Below, piece by piece: positions 45,895-55,502 of a stretch of DNA of 64,000 nucleotides. Where the stretch lies: the NCBI GenBank assembly GCA_036522515.1, contig DATDFQ010000032.1, forward strand, positions 1 through 64,000. The letters are read 5' to 3'. The notes under the pieces were generated by a model, which saw nothing but the letters and a program-made list of their open reading frames with translations, searched no databases and was not told the origin of the DNA. Source of the stretch: Bacteroidota bacterium (GTDB lineage Bacteria > Bacteroidota > Ignavibacteria > UBA10030 > SZUA-254). Made by a program: the position numbers and the translations under genes. Position 1 is the stretch's first letter. Every line of letters starts with the position of its first letter.

Positions 45895-47757
45895 TTACTC
45901 CACCCCGATCGCTTCGACCTTCTTCTTGGACATCCGCACCCGCTCGTTGTGGTCGAGATACCGTTTGCGAAGACGCAGAGACGCGGGAGTTACTTCGATA
46001 TACTCGTCGTCGTTGATCCACTCGATAGCCTGTTCAAGCGTGTGGATGTTGGGGGGTTCGAGACGGATCGCCTCGTCCGCGCCGCTCGCCCGCATGTTCG
46101 TAAGCTGTTTCGTCTTGCAGACATTGACGATGATATCCTCGTCGCGGGCGTTCTCACCGACGACCATGCCCCGGTACACATGCGTCCCGGGTGCGATAAA
46201 AAAGGTGATGCGGTCCTGAAGCTTGAACATCGCATAGGCTGTCGCGACGCCGTCTTCCAGCTGTATGACCCCGCCTTTGTGCCTGGTGGCGAGATCGCCC
46301 TTGTAGGGTTCGTAGCCGTGGAAATTATGATGGAGGATGCCCGTCCCCTTGGTATCCGTCATGAATTCCGAACGAAACCCGAGCAACCCGCGCGCAGGCA
46401 CGATGAATTCCAGCCTCGTGTTGCCGAGCGATTGCAGCATGGCCTTCATCACTCCCTTCCGGGATCCGAGGTTTTCGATGATGATGCCGACAAATTCGTC
46501 CGGCACGTCGATGATGACGTGTTCCATCGGCTCGCACATCACATCGTGGATGCGCTTGTAGATGACCTGGGGAGCCGAGACCTGAAACTCATATCCCTCA
46601 CGCCGCATCGTCTCGATGAGAATCCCGAGATGAAGTTCTCCCCTGCCGCTCACCTTGAACGTATCTGGCGTGTCCGTGAGCTCCACCCGGAGGCTGACAT
46701 TCGACCGGAGCTCTTTTGCAAGCCGCTCGCCGAGCGCGCGGGTGGTCACATATTTGCCTTCCTGGCCGGCAAAGGGGGAGTTGTTCACGATGAAGTTCAT
46801 CGAGAGCGTTGGTTCCTCGATCGTAACGAAGGGGAGGGGAGCGGGGTCGGCGGCATCGGCGAGCGTCTCGCCGATCTCGACGTCTTCCATTCCTGCAATT
46901 GCGATAATGTCTCCGGCAGAGGCCTCCGTAACTTCGGTCCGCTTCAGTCCGGCGAACGTGTAAATTTTCGTAACCCGGGCGTCTTCCACGACCGCGTCGC
47001 GGTGGACGATCTTCATCGGCGATCCGAGACGTATGGTCCCGCGTTCGATGCGGCCGATCCCGAGCCTGCCGAGGTAGTCGTTGTAATCGATGGTTGTCAC
47101 GAGCATCTGGAACGGAGATTCGGAATCGCCCGGGGGAGGCGGAATCCGGTTCACGATCGTCTCGAAGAGAGGAGCAAGATCCACCCCTGCGTCTTCAAGC
47201 TCGTACTTCGCGACACCCTGCTTCGCGATGGCGTAAATGGTCGGAAAGTCGAGCTGCTGGTTCGTGGCACCAAGAGAGAGAAACAGCTCGAAGATTTCGT
47301 CCAGCACGACATGAGAACGCGCGTCCTTGCGGTCGATTTTATTAATGACCACGATCGGCTGGAGGTTGAGCTCGAGTGATTTTTTCAGTACGAACTTGGT
47401 GCCCGGGAGCGGGCCCTCGGCGGCATCCACGAGCAGCAGCACGCCGTTCACCATCTTGAGCGTGCGTTCGACTTCCCCGGCGAAATCCGAGTGGCCCGGC
47501 GTGTCGACGATGTTGATCTTAATCTCTTTCGGCCCGTCCTTCGGCGTACGGGGCTTGTAGAAGACCGCGGTATTCTTCGCCAGAATCGTTATCCCGCGCT
47601 CGCGCTCCAGCTCGTTGGAATCCATGACCCGCTTGACAACTTCCTGGTTATCCCGGAATGTGCCTGTCTGGCGCAGCATATGGTCCACCAGCGTCGTCTT
47701 GCCGTGGTCAACGTGCGCGATGATTGCGATGTTTCGTATATCCTGTCGTTGGTTCAT
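45895..47757 (-). CDS. typA: GTP-binding protein TypA/BipA
   Basis: This 620-residue ribosome-associated translation GTPase has P-loop [19 protein letters not shown], switch [16 protein letters not shown] and NKIDRKDAR in the G domain, then EF-G-like domains and the BipA C-terminal domain. It acts on ribosomes during stress and assembly. Length agrees with the family. It is followed 13 bases later by the aminotransferase gene. Confidence 0.97.
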   Translation of the reverse strand: MNQRQDIRNIAIIAHVDHGKTTLVDHMLRQTGTFRDNQEVVKRVMDSNELERERGITILAKNTAVFYKPRTPKDGPKEIKINIVDTPGHSDFAGEVERTLKMVNGVLLLVDAAEGPLPGTKFVLKKSLELNLQPIVVINKIDRKDARSHVVLDEIFELFLSLGATNQQLDFPTIYAIAKQGVAKYELEDAGVDLAPLFETIVNRIPPPPGDSESPFQMLVTTIDYNDYLGRLGIGRIERGTIRLGSPMKIVHRDAVVEDARVTKIYTFAGLKRTEVTEASAGDIIAIAGMEDVEIGETLADAADPAPLPFVTIEEPTLSMNFIVNNSPFAGQEGKYVTTRALGERLAKELRSNVSLRVELTDTPDTFKVSGRGELHLGILIETMRREGYEFQVSAPQVIYKRIHDVMCEPMEHVIIDVPDEFVGIIIENLGSRKGVMKAMLQSLGNTRLEFIVPARGLLGFRSEFMTDTKGTGILHHNFHGYEPYKGDLATRHKGGVIQLEDGVATAYAMFKLQDRITFFIAPGTHVYRGMVVGENARDEDIIVNVCKTKQLTNMRASGADEAIRLEPPNIHTLEQAIEWINDDEYIEVTPASLRLRKRYLDHNERVRMSKKKVEAIGVE

Positions 47758-47880
47758 GTCATCATTCTCATGGTCTGGTGCGGCTTCGCTCCGCCCGGTT
47801 CTGGCAGTTCAGGAGGCCATTCTGAGGGGCCCCGGCAGCCGTTTTTTGGTTCAGCCTGCGAATTCGGCTGCGGTTACAAC

Positions 47881-47914
47881 AAAAACGCCTCAAGCGATTG
47901 ATTCTGCTCGAGGC
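47881..47914 (-). terminator. Rho-independent terminator of the subtilase gene
   Basis: Arms GCCTCAAGC (47887-47895) and GCTCGAGGC (47906-47914) pair with one mismatch. Read leftwards the stem ends in GTTTTTGTTG. It lies about 195 bases past the stop of the protease gene, beyond the repeat element. Confidence 0.75.
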
Positions 47915-48006
47915 ATTCAGATTTGAATGTGTATAATTTACCACTTTTGAAGGAGATTTCCAAACCCCTTCGGGGGAAGGCGACGTCGGAGTTTCGTCCA
48001 ACGTCG

Positions 48007-48084
48007 TCGTCCTGACTTGTTCCAGATCGGGATCTTTTTAAAAGCGTTTCAAGATGCTGACCTAAAGCATGTCAGCATGACGAG
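48007..48084. repeat. MITE-like element, second copy
   Basis: This segment has the same layout as 11724-11805: a CCTGACTTGTTCCAGATCGG arm, GATCTTT, AAGATGCTGACC, then GTCAGCATGACGAG. Its left end has drifted (GTCGTCCT instead of CTCGTCAT). It lies just downstream of the subtilase stop. Confidence 0.75.
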
Positions 48085-48108
48085 TTGGGGAGAACGACCG
48101 CCGAATAG

Positions 48109-51100
48109 TTACCGGATCAGGACAAGCTTCTGGACTTTGGTGAAGGTCCTCGCCGGATCTGCGAGGCTGACAGCCTGCAGACGGCAGAAGTAGACCCCGG
48201 TCGCGACGTTGGTTGCGTTCCAGGTTGCCGATTTGAATCCTGCAGGTTCCTCGCCGTGGGCGAGAGTCACGACCTCTTCTCCCAGCGCGTTGAATATTCT
48301 CAAATCGACCCTGCTGTCGACGGGCAACTGATAGGGAACGACCGTCTGCGGGTTGAACGGGTTCGGGTGGTTCGGGTCGAGTGCAAATGTCTTCGGGATT
48401 CGCGACTCTCCGGAAATTTTCAACATCAGGGTATCAGCCGGCGAGTTCACAACAGTATGTCCCGACTGGCCCAGATGAATCTTCTGCCCCGAGATGTTCA
48501 GCACTGCAAGCACGTCCCCGGAGTTCACGTCCCAACGGACCGTGATGGGATATTCCGCGGAGAGAATTCGGATCGGGAGAGTCCGCGCCTCTCTATCCCC
48601 GATAATCTCGCACTCGCGATTCGTCGCGTACCGTACGTCGAAGGCTCCGTCGGGAGGGTTGGGGGGGAGTTCAAAAATCCGTTGATCCGCCGGGAAACCG
48701 CTCTTGTGGCCGAAGTAAAGCGAGCGTGATCTTCCCGCCGCGTCGGTGATCGTGATGCTGGAGGCCCCGGCCAGCTGATCGGCTTGAGCCGGCTTCGGCA
48801 GAGCGCCCTCCGGTTGTCTGGTGAGAACCAGCTTACAATTGGCGCCCACCTTCACCCAGTACCCATGACCCGGAAGAATGCTATCCGGTTTGAAATAACC
48901 CTCCGCCGTATATCCGAACACCCGCGATGAGATCATCCCGTCCGGTATCGAGGAAAGCGTGACGGTGGGGACGCCGTACGAGATCGCACCGATCAGGTTC
49001 CATCCCTGGTAGGCCTGGATCGTGTCGGTCGTGATCGGCTGGCCGGTGAATATGAACATGGTGTCGCCGAGGTATTTCCAGTAGCCTTCTCCGGGGTTCA
49101 GCGTGTCCTTTATGAGATAGGTCCCGCGGAACCCGAACAGAACAGGCATGACGTAGCGGCAATAGGCATCGACGGGAACCGAAATGAGCTGCCACCGCGT
49201 GCCGAGCGTTGCGGAAACATTAATCTCGCTTCCGGGACCTCCCCCGACGCCGCTTACATGGACGGTCTCGGGAGTTGCGATTCCGTCGATGGTGAAAATA
49301 ATATTGCCGTGTTTCTCTCCCTCGGTAAGGGGCGAGAACGTGACCGCGACATTGAGGCTCTCCGACGCCGTGATGAACGCGCTCGATCCTCCGGGAAGCA
49401 CGAAATCGGAATCGTCGGAGACGATCGACTGGACGTGCACGTCGCCCAGGAACCGGAGGTTCTGGATGCTGATTGTCTTGGTCTGCCGGCAACCGACATG
49501 GATGGTATCATAGACGAGATCCGTCTTGTCGACGAGGGTGCCGGGTATGGCAAAGCCGGGTTCCAGGTCGTAGTCCATGACGTTCGATGCGTTGTCGGTG
49601 ATTCTCACGCGAGCGGAGTAGTAGCCGACGCTGAGCGTCTCCGGCAGCGCGGCGAGGTAGGTCGAATCATGCGTAGACAGACTGAGCGGTATCCAGACGG
49701 GATTGCTCGACCTCCGGTACCAGACGCCGACGGAGTCGAGTCCCTGATCCGCCTTCGGAACCACCGCCAGCTGGTTCACCGGGAGGGAGTCGGGCAACTC
49801 GCCGTTCCGCAAGAACTGTAGCTTCTTGAATCTCGGGAGGATCGTGCCCTGATTGTTCGAATTTCCTTTCATCCTCGCCGCGGCGATCGCCTGCCTTGCG
49901 CCGACGTTGAACTGGTTGAAGAATACGTTGAACTCGTACGGACCGCCCGGCACCGTGAGCAGGGTGTCGAGATGGTACCGGGGCATGTTTTGTATGACCC
50001 CCGAATCGAGCGGGACCCCGTTCGTGGAGAGAGAATAGGTGAACGGGCCCGCGGTCCGGTCGCCGAGCGCATTGATAAAATAGCTGTCCGTCGCCACCTG
50101 AACGTCGAATTGCGTCCCCAGGTTGATGACCTTGCCCCCCCACATCGGCGCGGTGATACCGAGGGCATCCTGGAACTTGTTTCGATTGGAGACAAATTGC
50201 GAAGAACCGGAATAATACCCGGTCGTACTCCATGTGAACTTCATCGTGTCGGGCTGGCTGATGGAGCTGTATCCGGTGCGATGCAGAAGATTGTTGATGA
50301 TGTCGAGCGTGTTTCTGGTCAGCCAGTGGGTCGCGTAGGGGAAGTTCTCCTCGCGGGGAGTGGGCAGATAATACGCAGCCAGGTTGAAAGGCGGCGAGAG
50401 AGTCCCGACCGTCGTCCCCAGGCCGAACGAAGGCGAGGAGAAGATAGAGCTCAGATAGAGCTTGTTCGTCGCCGATGGGACCTTGAACCTGTAGTCGACC
50501 CGTTTAAAATCGGAAGGATTGTTTTGAACCGTCAGATCGGTGCTGACGCCGTTACTGACCACATACGGGAATTCATAGATGTAATTCTGCCCGTTGAAAA
50601 ATTCCGGGATCGCAGAAAGCTCATAAATGTAGTTTGTACTAAGGTTGGAGATGTATCGCCGTGTGTGGTTCTGGGGTCCGAACAGCGAGACACCGAACCT
50701 GGAGCGCCTGCTGACGATCGACTCGAGCTCGGTCCGCTTTCTGGTGATTTCATTCCCGTTGACATCCAGCATCCGGAGAGTCAGGAGGTGCGTGGCGTCC
50801 GTTGAGTGGATGCTCACCGTCGTAAAGCCGCCGACGTAGACCCCCTCGGTGATCACCATCTGCGAATCGACGTAAAAGTAAGTCGCAACATCGTAGGTAT
50901 CCACCGGCACAAGGAGGCTTAGCCCGGTACCGATAAGGTTCGAGAAGGCCACGCTGAAAAACGCCGTGTCTCTGTTGTTGTGGATGATCACGAGAGTGGG
51001 CGGCACGTCGAAGGAGAGATTGAAGATCGGGCTCTTGACGAACGCGCAGGGAACCGTGAGATGTTCCGATGTCAGCGTCGATTGTACGATGACCTTGTTG

Positions 51101-52869
51101 ATGTACGCCGGCGGATACGATGTCGGATAAGGATAGAGCGTGTTGTCGACCGTGAGCGTGACCACGACCGATGCGGAGTCGTCTATCGGGACCGCCACTG
51201 TGGACGGGCTTAACGAAATCGAAACGCCGCCCGGCGTCGCCGATTGAAGCGATAGCTGGAAGATTTCGGGCAGGGTCGTCGAATTGTAAATCTGGAGGGT
51301 CTCCTTGACCGTCCAGTTGTTCAGCGTCGTGATGTCCGAGCCGAAGCTCAACGTCGCCGGAGAGACCACGACACTCTCCTGGGCGGCATGGAAAACGTCC
51401 ATGCGGCCGGTACCCTGAGTCCAGACATCGTACGAATCGTCGTGCGCCGTGTTCATGAGGCTCGCCTTGATCTCCTCGGCCGTCCAGGCCGGATGGAGCT
51501 CGCGCATCAGCGCCGCCGCTCCCGCGACGTGCGGAGTGGCCATCGATGTCCCGCTCTCCAGAAGGTACCCGCCCCCGAGCTTGGCGGAATTAATCGGATA
51601 TCCGGGTGCGAGCAGATCGGGCTTGATCGCAAACAAAAGGCTGGAAGGCCCGCGAGAGCTGAAAAAGGCGATCACGTCGGTGTTGTTCACCGCCCCGACG
51701 GTCAGGGCTTTTCGCGCGCATCCCGGCGAATTGATCGTGTAGTATCCGGAACCGCTATTTCCCGCCGCCACGGCGCACACAACTCCGCCGGTCGTCGCAT
51801 TATCGATCGCGTGGGAGAGCGCGTCGTTCGGGTTGCCCGATCCGCCGATGCTCAGATTGAGAACCGAGATTGGTGTCGGCGTCGAAGGATTGTTGTCCGG
51901 ATCGAGGGCCAGGTTGACTCCGGCGATGATCTGGGAAAAGAGGCCTTGACCCGACTCATTAAGACACTTGAACGCCCACAAGTGCGCACCGAACGCGACG
52001 CCCCGAAGGTTGAGCGGAGGCGGCCCGTAGCCGGCGGCAATGCCGGCGACGTGCGTTCCGTGTCCGTTGTCGTCCATCGGATCGTTGTCGTTATTGACAA
52101 AATCATATCCCCCGACGACCTTTCCGTTCGGGATCGGACCGGCTCCGAGCGCTTCGTGAAGATAGTCGATCCCGGTGTCGATGATACCGATATCGATGCT
52201 GTCCGCATGCAGGCCGTACGTACTCCAGAGCTGCGGCGCTTCGATCAGGGCGTTGCTGGAGTCGTCGAAGGCTGTGACCGTTCCGTCTTCGCTGATCGTT
52301 TTGACGTAGGGGAGTTTTCTGATTACATCCAGCGCCCACCGCGGGGCGGTCAGAGCGACGCCATTCAGGGCAGTCGAGTATTCGTAGCGGATGGTCGAGG
52401 TATGATCCGCAAAAGTCGATCTTGATTTTTGCGGCGGGCTCGAGGTGATCCGCTGAAAGTCGGACCTGAACTGATCGTGGTTGCCTTGGATGGACGAAAC
52501 TGCCGACTGTAACCGGGGCGCCGGGAATTTCTCCCTCAGATTGTGGAGAATGCTGATCGGGGGCGCGGTGAACTCCACAATCACGTTGACCATATCATCG
52601 CTCGAAATACCGAATGTCTGGAGCGTGCTGTCCCCTTTGGCGAGCGAGATGACTTTTGATCCCGGCTTGAACGACCTGATGGTGGGAGCGCCCGATGCGG
52701 TTCCGGTCTGAAAAAGAACACTCTCATCCGAAGGGGATACCGCTTCGCCCGGGTCGTTGGTCCGTTGGTAAATCGAATCGGACGACGCAAATCCACGGGG
52801 CGACTGGGCGGGAGCAAAAGAGCTGAAAGCAAAAAGAAGCAGATTGAACAAAATGTACCGAAGCCTCAC
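48109..52869 (-). CDS. Subtilisin-like protease (S8) with T9SS sorting domain
   Basis: This 1586-residue secreted protease has signal peptide MRLRYILFNLLLFAFSSFAPAQ. Residues 60-200 look like an inhibitor-type propeptide. The catalytic domain has Asp231 in GIIDTGIDYLHEA, His270 in DDNGHGTHVAGIAAG and Ser442 in ESGTSMATPHVAGAAAL. The remaining ~1100 residues are beta-rich, Fn3- and abnormal-like repeats with few hydrophobic helices. The C-terminus is a type IX sorting domain: PKTFALDPNHPNPFNPQTVV and TWNATNVATGVYFCRLQA. It should be exported and released or attached by the type IX system. No T9SS genes other than the PorV-like protein are in the window. A terminator follows. Confidence 0.93.
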   Translation of the reverse strand: MRLRYILFNLLLFAFSSFAPAQSPRGFASSDSIYQRTNDPGEAVSPSDESVLFQTGTASGAPTIRSFKPGSKVISLAKGDSTLQTFGISSDDMVNVIVEFTAPPISILHNLREKFPAPRLQSAVSSIQGNHDQFRSDFQRITSSPPQKSRSTFADHTSTIRYEYSTALNGVALTAPRWALDVIRKLPYVKTISEDGTVTAFDDSSNALIEAPQLWSTYGLHADSIDIGIIDTGIDYLHEALGAGPIPNGKVVGGYDFVNNDNDPMDDNGHGTHVAGIAAGYGPPPLNLRGVAFGAHLWAFKCLNESGQGLFSQIIAGVNLALDPDNNPSTPTPISVLNLSIGGSGNPNDALSHAIDNATTGGVVCAVAAGNSGSGYYTINSPGCARKALTVGAVNNTDVIAFFSSRGPSSLLFAIKPDLLAPGYPINSAKLGGGYLLESGTSMATPHVAGAAALMRELHPAWTAEEIKASLMNTAHDDSYDVWTQGTGRMDVFHAAQESVVVSPATLSFGSDITTLNNWTVKETLQIYNSTTLPEIFQLSLQSATPGGVSISLSPSTVAVPIDDSASVVVTLTVDNTLYPYPTSYPPAYINKVIVQSTLTSEHLTVPCAFVKSPIFNLSFDVPPTLVIIHNNRDTAFFSVAFSNLIGTGLSLLVPVDTYDVATYFYVDSQMVITEGVYVGGFTTVSIHSTDATHLLTLRMLDVNGNEITRKRTELESIVSRRSRFGVSLFGPQNHTRRYISNLSTNYIYELSAIPEFFNGQNYIYEFPYVVSNGVSTDLTVQNNPSDFKRVDYRFKVPSATNKLYLSSIFSSPSFGLGTTVGTLSPPFNLAAYYLPTPREENFPYATHWLTRNTLDIINNLLHRTGYSSISQPDTMKFTWSTTGYYSGSSQFVSNRNKFQDALGITAPMWGGKVINLGTQFDVQVATDSYFINALGDRTAGPFTYSLSTNGVPLDSGVIQNMPRYHLDTLLTVPGGPYEFNVFFNQFNVGARQAIAAARMKGNSNNQGTILPRFKKLQFLRNGELPDSLPVNQLAVVPKADQGLDSVGVWYRRSSNPVWIPLSLSTHDSTYLAALPETLSVGYYSARVRITDNASNVMDYDLEPGFAIPGTLVDKTDLVYDTIHVGCRQTKTISIQNLRFLGDVHVQSIVSDDSDFVLPGGSSAFITASESLNVAVTFSPLTEGEKHGNIIFTIDGIATPETVHVSGVGGGPGSEINVSATLGTRWQLISVPVDAYCRYVMPVLFGFRGTYLIKDTLNPGEGYWKYLGDTMFIFTGQPITTDTIQAYQGWNLIGAISYGVPTVTLSSIPDGMISSRVFGYTAEGYFKPDSILPGHGYWVKVGANCKLVLTRQPEGALPKPAQADQLAGASSITITDAAGRSRSLYFGHKSGFPADQRIFELPPNPPDGAFDVRYATNRECEIIGDREARTLPIRILSAEYPITVRWDVNSGDVLAVLNISGQKIHLGQSGHTVVNSPADTLMLKISGESRIPKTFALDPNHPNPFNPQTVVPYQLPVDSRVDLRIFNALGEEVVTLAHGEEPAGFKSATWNATNVATGVYFCRLQAVSLADPARTFTKVQKLVLIR

Positions 52870-53052
52870 ATAACCCTCATCGTAGGTTTGAAAGGGTGGA
52901 CATCTATTTATAACCCCACCGTGAAGGAGAGTGCGGGCGGACGGGATTATTCAATCATCGACAGTGTAACCTATGAGAATTGAAGGCAAATGTCAAGGGC
53001 TAGTTACCCCCACCTCCCCCTCCAACCCTCCCAAAAAGTGGATTTTTGAGGA

Positions 53053-53481
53053 TTACCCCTTCGAGACGGCGCTACAAAATGCGTCAAATGAGCCGGTCAG
53101 GAGGGCGGCAACCTCCTGGGGACCGCGGACCTCGATATCCGAGCGGTGAATCATCTTCACAAGTTTTCCGTCGCGCAAGAGTGCGAACGAGGGCGAGGAC
53201 GGCGGCATCCCGGTGAAGTAGGAGCGCGCTCGTTCGGTTGCCTCCCGGTCGCCGCTTGCAAACACGGTCGCGAAGGTATCCGGTTTCACCGGATGATTCA
53301 TGGCCATCGCAAGTGCAGGGCGCGCAATTCCCCCGGCACAACCGCACACGGAGTTTACAAATACGAGCACGGTTCCCTTTCGGTTTCCCAGCAACTCATC
53401 GACTTCTTCCGGGGTTTGGAGGTCCTTCACCCCGAGCCTTGTCACCTCATTCTTAAACTGATGGACTAATATATCGTGCAT
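53053..53481 (-). CDS. Bacilliredoxin, BrxA/BrxB family
   Basis: This 142-residue protein has the family CGC motif, Cys46-Gly-Cys48 in NSVCGCAGG. BrxA/BrxB remove bacillithiol or related thiols from proteins and belong to the DUF1094/YphP-like family. The thioredoxin-like fold has strands LVFVNSV and PSFALLRDGKLVKMI and a conserved Pro in PPSSPSF. Ribosome site AAAGGGG precedes the ATG. It suggests this organism uses bacillithiol-type redox chemistry, but this is inference from one gene. Confidence 0.9.
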   Translation of the reverse strand: MHDILVHQFKNEVTRLGVKDLQTPEEVDELLGNRKGTVLVFVNSVCGCAGGIARPALAMAMNHPVKPDTFATVFASGDREATERARSYFTGMPPSSPSFALLRDGKLVKMIHRSDIEVRGPQEVAALLTGSFDAFCSAVSKG

Positions 53482-53591
53482 TTTATGCCCCTTTGATTAG
53501 AACGTATGAGTGTTGATATCTTAATATAGGAAAAAATCGGGTCAAAGGGATGTTGCGTTCTGGCTCAAATTCCAGCGCCGAACCGAATAAA

Positions 53592-53653
53592 CGCAGCCTA
53601 AAGGCTGCGGCTACCAAGCCCGAGGCGTCGGTAGGCGCGACCTTCAGGTCGCG
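53592..53653. repeat. Composite two-hairpin element, inverted copy
   Basis: Hairpin CGCAGCCTAAAGGCTGCG (53592-53609), linker CTACCAAGCCCGAGGCGTCG, and hairpin GCGCGACCTTCAGGTCGCG (53635-53653). This is the reverse orientation of the copies at 21085 and 29683. Confidence 0.9.
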
Positions 53654-53711
53654 TTGGCAAGCTGTCCGGGCGACGCATGCCTCGCGCCTATGGAATCGGA
53701 ACGCCGCATTT

Positions 53712-54284
53712 TTACGCTAGTTGTTCCGCCGGTGCCTTCACGAACGAGGCGATCACGAGTCCAACAATCAGCCATCCGATGAGGGCGTCTGCCGCCATCG
53801 CCGTCGTATAATCGAGCGCATAGCCCATCCAATTCCATCCCGGAAGAAATGATCCGAGCGATATGAAAATGCCGAGGAGCCCGCAGAATGCGACACGCGC
53901 GACGAAGGTCGATCCGAGCGCAGTACTTCTGGAGAGAATCCATGCGGCAAGGAGAGCTGCAAGAATATCGATGATGAGTCCGCTGACAAACTGGCTCGTC
54001 ATCATCTGCCCCATCCCTTGCGGATCGTAGATAATCAGGCCGACCGGACCCTGTTCCATCTTCTGAGTGTAGGCATCCATTCCCGGTTGACCCTGGGCCG
54101 GCATCGCAGGAAAGACATAGACGGCTTTTTCCCCGATGTTGGACTTGAGCGCGGCGATCGTCGCATCCTCGTTCGGAATAGCGTGAAGACTCGATTTGTG
54201 GAGGGGCAGGACGGTCCATGCAAGCGCGCTCCAGATGAAGAGAGCGATTCCGCCCACAATTCCGCCGATGAGGACTTTTTTCAT
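53712..54284 (-). CDS. Small membrane protein of unknown function
   Basis: The start is the ATG complementary to 54282-54284, after AAGGAGAATT, a good ribosome site. A longer reading to 54440 has a non-conserved leader. The 190-residue product has a first helix (MKKVLIGGIVGGIALFIWSALAW), a ~75-residue extracytoplasmic or loop region, and then three helices (GLIIDILAALLAAWILS, VAFCGLLGIFISLGSFL, ALIGWLIVGLVIASFV), about four in all. It stands alone and divergent from the sigma-factor gene. No known family is recognised. Confidence 0.75.
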   Translation of the reverse strand: MKKVLIGGIVGGIALFIWSALAWTVLPLHKSSLHAIPNEDATIAALKSNIGEKAVYVFPAMPAQGQPGMDAYTQKMEQGPVGLIIYDPQGMGQMMTSQFVSGLIIDILAALLAAWILSRSTALGSTFVARVAFCGLLGIFISLGSFLPGWNWMGYALDYTTAMAADALIGWLIVGLVIASFVKAPAEQLA

Positions 54285-54472
54285 GGCAATTCTCCTTGGT
54301 TGTAAAAGGTTGACCAATATATCGGGTTGGGGAGAGAGAGTCAACCCCGGTCCGGCGGCAGTCCGCACGGGCATTTTCCCGTCCGATTTCGTACGATTTA
54401 TCGTACCCCAGGACTTCTGAACAATATTTTCCCGATTCATACGTCTACCCAGGTAAAGAAAGAAATCGTTCG

Positions 54473-55060
54473 TTGAATTCTACTGAGGAACAGGCGGACC
54501 GCAACGGTGCGATTGACCATGCGGTGAGGGAAGAGCGCCGACGGCTGTTCGACTTTATCCTCCGCCGGGTGCGATCCCGGGAGGATGCCGAAGACATACT
54601 GCAGGATGTTTACTACCAGTTGATTTCGAGCTACAGCGTGACCGAACCGATCGAAAGGCTGACTTCCTGGCTCTTCGCGGTCGCGCGCAACAAGATCATC
54701 GATTGGTACCGGAAGCGTAAACCCGGGAATTCGCTCTCGAAGAGTATCGCGGGTTCGGACGGAGAGTTTGAATCCTCGCTCCCGCTCAACCTGGAAGAGA
54801 TCCTCTTCGATCCTGGAAATACCCCCGATCAGGCATACGCCCGGTCGACGGTCTGGACCGAACTCGCCGACGCGCTGGATGATCTCCCGGAGAATCAGCG
54901 GCAGGTGTTCGTCATGCATGAGTTGGAAGGGAAGAGCTTCAAAGAGATCGCCGAACTGACGGGCGAAGGGGTGAACACCCTGATCTCACGGAAACGGTAT
55001 GCGGTCTTATTTCTGCGGGAACGGCTTCAAGAATTGTATCAGGAATTCGAACAACCATAA
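54473..55060 (+). CDS. ECF-type RNA polymerase sigma factor
   Basis: This 195-residue sigma factor has sigma-70 region 2 (FDFILRRVRSREDAEDILQDVYYQLISSY, LTSWLFAVARNKIIDWYRKRK) and region 4 (LPENQRQVFVMHELEGKSFKEIAELTGEGVNTLISRKRYAVLFLRERLQEL). It would direct polymerase to a stress or envelope regulon. The listed start is a TTG at 54473 because no ATG or GTG lies closer before the conserved region. The following gene encodes a small membrane protein 11 bases downstream, which could regulate it. No -35/-10 for self-control is evident. Confidence 0.88.
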   Translation: MNSTEEQADRNGAIDHAVREERRRLFDFILRRVRSREDAEDILQDVYYQLISSYSVTEPIERLTSWLFAVARNKIIDWYRKRKPGNSLSKSIAGSDGEFESSLPLNLEEILFDPGNTPDQAYARSTVWTELADALDDLPENQRQVFVMHELEGKSFKEIAELTGEGVNTLISRKRYAVLFLRERLQELYQEFEQP

Positions 55061-55071
55061 GAGGGAAGTGT

Positions 55072-55434
55072 ATGAAAGCATGGTGGATGTTGAGGATCGG
55101 AAAATTCGTTGTCATGATGATCGTCGCCACGCTCGTCCTCGGCTTCGTGGTGATGGCGCTCTGGAACGCCTTGATCCCCGACCTGTTTGGCGGGCATCTG
55201 TTGACCTTCTGGCAGGCGGTTGGTTTGCTGCTGCTCTCTCATTTGCTCCTGAGGTCGTGGGGAATGGGCCGGCACGGCGGCGGGTGGCACCGGGAGCGAT
55301 GGAGACGCCGGTTTGAGGAAAAACTTGCCTCCATGAGCCCCGAAGAGAGGGAGAAATTCAGGGAGGAATACAGACACCGGTGCGGTCCTTCGCACAAAGA
55401 AGAACCGGACCAGAAACAAGGATCGAAAATGTAA
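55072..55434 (+). CDS. Small membrane protein, possible sigma-factor partner
   Basis: This 120-residue protein has two hydrophobic helices (about 12-35 and 44-61) and then a basic, charged helix (GWHRERWRRRFEEKLASMSPEEREKFREEYRHRCG). It starts 11 bases after the ECF sigma gene with GAGGGAAG upstream, suggesting co-expression. It has no zinc-binding anti-sigma motif. An anti-sigma or sensor role is inferred from position alone. Confidence 0.6.
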   Translation: MKAWWMLRIGKFVVMMIVATLVLGFVVMALWNALIPDLFGGHLLTFWQAVGLLLLSHLLLRSWGMGRHGGGWHRERWRRRFEEKLASMSPEEREKFREEYRHRCGPSHKEEPDQKQGSKM

Positions 55435-55471
55435 AATAAAGATCCCGACCTAAAACACGTCGGGATGACGA
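55434..55471. repeat. Half MITE-like element, inverted
   Basis: GATCCCGACCTAAAACACGT followed by CGGGATGACGAG is the reverse complement of the left half of the 11724-11805 element (CTCGTCATCCCGAC...AGGTCGGGATC). It can form a hairpin with arms ATCCCGAC/GTCGGGAT. It lies between the sigma-partner gene and the HtrA-like gene, and overlaps the last bases of the former. Confidence 0.75.
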
Positions 55472-55502
55472 GCATAGATCAATTTCACGAAGGGAATGTG
55501 CA

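Larger units (their letters stand above)
47758..48108. other. Intergenic region with terminator and repeat element
   Basis: These 351 bases contain no supported gene. They hold the terminator of the subtilase gene (47881-47914) and a MITE-like element (48007-48084), both listed separately. A TATAAT-like sequence at about 47931 has no partner -35. Confidence 0.6.

Noticed and set aside
47925-47940. TATAAT near 47931 as a promoter
   Set aside because: No -35 at suitable distance on either strand and no gene start in the right place.
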